DNA of 64,000 nt, from positions 319,018 to 383,017 of the forward strand of contig PBWH01000006.1 of NCBI GenBank assembly GCA_002727195.1, given 5' to 3'. Positions within the stretch are counted from its first letter, which is position 1; the number at the start of each line of letters is the position of its first letter. Origin of the DNA: Gemmatimonadota bacterium. GTDB lineage: Bacteria > Latescibacterota > UBA2968. The translations under genes and the position numbers were made by a program. Shown here one piece after another: positions 62,373 to 64,000 of the stretch. Below the pieces are notes generated by a model. It was not told where the DNA came from. It saw nothing but the letters and a program-made list of their open reading frames with translations, and ran no database searches.

Positions 62373-63620
62373 TCAATCACCCAGCCACTTTCCTGCAACT
62401 GCTGATCGCACACAGGCATCCGTCTTCGCGATAATGGATTCACACTCGATCATGCCGCGCGAGTAGTGCGCCTGCTTGAAACCGTGTGTGATGATCCGCT
62501 TTGCCGGAATTCGCATGTTCGTCGGACACGTCTCGGTGAGGATCGTGCCGCCCGCATCCTCGATGATCTTTGTGTAGCCCATCGCGTCAGCGTTGCCCTT
62601 CGTGCCGCGGGCCGTGTCCACCCAGAGTCTCACGCCGTCAGCGACCTTCTTGCCTTTCAATAGATGGGCGATCTCCGCGAGTTCGCGGATCGAAGCGTGA
62701 GGGCATCCCAGGATACAGGCATCGATCTCGTCGCCCGTAATCTGCCGGAGGGATTCGTACTGTGCGCGCAATGTCTCGTTATCGAAAAGGATCGTCTCCT
62801 CGGGAACCTCGTCCTGGAAGGCGTCCTCCAATGTTCGCGCTTCCGGTGTGACACCAACGATGTGTGCCATGGTGACGCCGCCTGAGGTCGCCAGCGCCGC
62901 GCAGAGCTGTTTGGCTTCGTCCTGGCTGGGTCGTCTGCATCCGTTGAAGACAGGGATTCCCAAACCGGCCTCTTTGCCGGCGAAGTAGCCCAGGGCGCCC
63001 CAATCGGTTGGATGCGTCAGGTTGGCTGTGACTTCGACTCGGAGCGACCCTTTGCGATTCTCGTCAAGAAGGACGCCGTACTCGGGTACAAGTCCCAGCA
63101 GCGATGCGGCGATGGCGCTTTCGGTGCCGTGACGTGTGGTGCGGGCGCCGAGGATCGTGTTCGCGTAGACGACGGCGGAAGACTCCGTCCAGGCACAGAC
63201 TTCGCCACGCACCGGCACGTTTCCGACGAGATAAGGCGCGCAGGTGAAGGTGGGGATGAACCCGGCATTAGCCGCCAGATCGGCCAGCTCCTTCTGCATC
63301 GCAACCTGTTCGGGGTCGTTCTCCGGTACGTCGACATCCTCGAAGGTCACGAAGGCGGCGTGAAGCGTACAGTAGCATCCCTCTGCCGTGCGATGCTCGC
63401 AGGCTTGCTTGAGGTCGGCCATGTAGCTGCGCATCGTGTCGTCCGAGGCGTTCCGCGCCATCAGGTTCGGAACGGGGAGCAGCGCGTGCGTGTTGTCGCA
63501 CTTGATCAGCCCCTCCGCCCCCATGACGTCGCCCCACTGGACGAGCCAGCGCATACATTTCGCGAGATACTCGCCTTTCGATCCATCGAGGATCGATTGC
63601 TGTTCGGTGGTCAGGTTCAT
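62373..63620 (-). CDS. Aconitase X large subunit (DUF521)
   Basis: A 415-residue catalytic subunit: GLIKCDNTHALLPVPNLMAR, CAPYLVGNVPVRGEVCAWTE, SSAVVYANTILGARTTRHGT, DACILGCPHASIREL, and TETCPTNMRIPAKRIITHGF with candidate Fe-S cysteines. Split small and large subunits, as here, are common in archaea and some bacteria; many bacterial hydroxyproline dehydratases are fused. The pairing with a PhyH-type oxygenase suggests a short route that hydroxylates or modifies a small acid and dehydrates it. Confidence 0.92.
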   Translation of the reverse strand: MNLTTEQQSILDGSKGEYLAKCMRWLVQWGDVMGAEGLIKCDNTHALLPVPNLMARNASDDTMRSYMADLKQACEHRTAEGCYCTLHAAFVTFEDVDVPENDPEQVAMQKELADLAANAGFIPTFTCAPYLVGNVPVRGEVCAWTESSAVVYANTILGARTTRHGTESAIAASLLGLVPEYGVLLDENRKGSLRVEVTANLTHPTDWGALGYFAGKEAGLGIPVFNGCRRPSQDEAKQLCAALATSGGVTMAHIVGVTPEARTLEDAFQDEVPEETILFDNETLRAQYESLRQITGDEIDACILGCPHASIRELAEIAHLLKGKKVADGVRLWVDTARGTKGNADAMGYTKIIEDAGGTILTETCPTNMRIPAKRIITHGFKQAHYSRGMIECESIIAKTDACVRSAVAGKWLGD

Positions 63621-63629
63621 CGTATACCT

Positions 63630-63655
63630 CGTTCCCAGGCTCTAGCCTGGGAACG
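63630..63655. repeat. Perfect 12-bp inverted repeat
   Basis: CGTTCCCAGGCT-CT-AGCCTGGGAACG, between the hydrolase and the aconitase X operon. The hydrolase stop codon and its last residues are encoded inside it. Confidence 0.85.
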
Positions 63656-64000
63656 AAAGAGCCTGCTCATGCATGTGTGCCTCAACTTCGATCCCCGAAT
63701 CCCCCTCCACATACCCCTGTCTGGCCAGATACCCGTGCATCAGATCAATCGTCGTCTCCTTCCACGGCGACCGGTTGAAGAACGCGTGCTTCTCGCCGTC
63801 CGCCACGAACATCTCCGACGCGGCCCCGATCGCCCTGGACTTCTCCATCACCGCCTTCCCTTCCTCGATCATCCAGTCATCAGAGCCGTAGAACATGATG
63901 GAGGGTGGGATCTGGTCGCTCATCAGGTGGATAGGGGAGACCTTGCGCGCATCCTCTTCCGAACGGAACCGATCCGCCCGCGCGACCGCGTCTCCAACCG
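63642..64000 (-). CDS. Alpha/beta hydrolase (carbohydrate-esterase-like), 5' end outside window
   Basis: The C-terminal ~119 residues of an esterase are visible, entering from the right edge. SPIHLMSDQIPPSIMFYGSD carries the acid region (FYGSDD with Asp), and ADGEKHAFFNRSPWKETT carries the catalytic His. This matches small BD-FAE/AXE-like esterases. The nucleophile elbow lies outside the window. It is upstream of and co-oriented with the aconitase X genes. Confidence 0.8.
   Translation of the reverse strand, partial: VGDAVARADRFRSEEDARKVSPIHLMSDQIPPSIMFYGSDDWMIEEGKAVMEKSRAIGAASEMFVADGEKHAFFNRSPWKETTIDLMHGYLARQGYVEGDSGIEVEAHMHEQALSFPG

Noticed and set aside
1-64000. CRISPR array
   Set aside because: No regularly spaced direct repeats and no cas-like gene were found.
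1-64000. Insertion sequence or prophage
   Set aside because: No transposase, integrase or phage structural gene is recognisable; only short repeats and remnants.

Overview
This window reads as a chromosomal segment of an uncultured Gram-negative heterotroph. Its gene content resembles Candidatus Poribacteria, Latescibacterota and related marine, often sponge- or particle-associated lineages. The basis is six phytanoyl-CoA dioxygenase (PhyH) paralogues, three type I sulfatases, a tandem pair of DUF6785-type membrane proteins, a two-gene aconitase X, a CE15-type esterase, a BNR_4 propeller and many small sugar-acid enzymes. The lineage is an inference from content; no rRNA or other decisive marker is present.

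Layout. 1-2.6 kb: housekeeping genes (3' end of an ispD-ispF fusion, a DedA protein, ddl). 2.9-6.8 kb: a scarred region with a broken receiver, a small winged-helix gene and three copies of a block joining that gene's tail to tRNA-Thr(TGT). Copy 3 is an intact tRNA. Copies 1 and 2 share a different 115-nt 3' architecture ending in a covarying hairpin. 6.9-16.5 kb: catabolic genes (hydroxyacid dehydrogenase, HpcH aldolase and Gfo/Idh rightward; alpha/beta hydrolase, Ldh2, phosphodiesterase, aldolase-like TIM barrel, amidohydrolase and a pseudouridine synthase leftward). 16.5-36.4 kb: an enolase-superfamily dehydratase, PhyH genes, an Sfp transferase, transporters, a sulfatase, a TetM-like GTPase and uxuA, mixed with decayed regulators. 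36.9-52.3 kb: a polysaccharide-oriented stretch (BNR_4 protein, purple acid phosphatase with sixA, GDP-mannose synthesis, CE15 esterase, a large lyase-like protein, two sulfatases, an AraC regulator). 52.4-58.5 kb: two PhyH genes and two paralogous polytopic membrane proteins. 59-64 kb: a secreted BamE-like protein, a zinc dehydrogenase, and an operon coupling both aconitase X subunits to an atypical PhyH protein.

The main theme hidden between the intact genes is gene decay. Reading across frames recovers about fifteen broken genes: several receiver proteins, a cyclic-nucleotide-binding regulator, cheB and cheR, ftsH, cidA/lrgA, a creatininase, a GIY-YIG endonuclease, two glyoxalase-like proteins, a lipoprotein, and remnants of LamG, MBL and sialidase genes. 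Many keep both the start and the stop end but lack the middle. Signalling and chemotaxis genes are over-represented among the losses, while catabolic enzymes are mostly intact. This fits a lineage shedding environmental sensing while keeping glycan, sulfate-ester and uronate metabolism. A few single-base frameshifts, especially at two six-base C/G tracts, could instead be sequencing errors.
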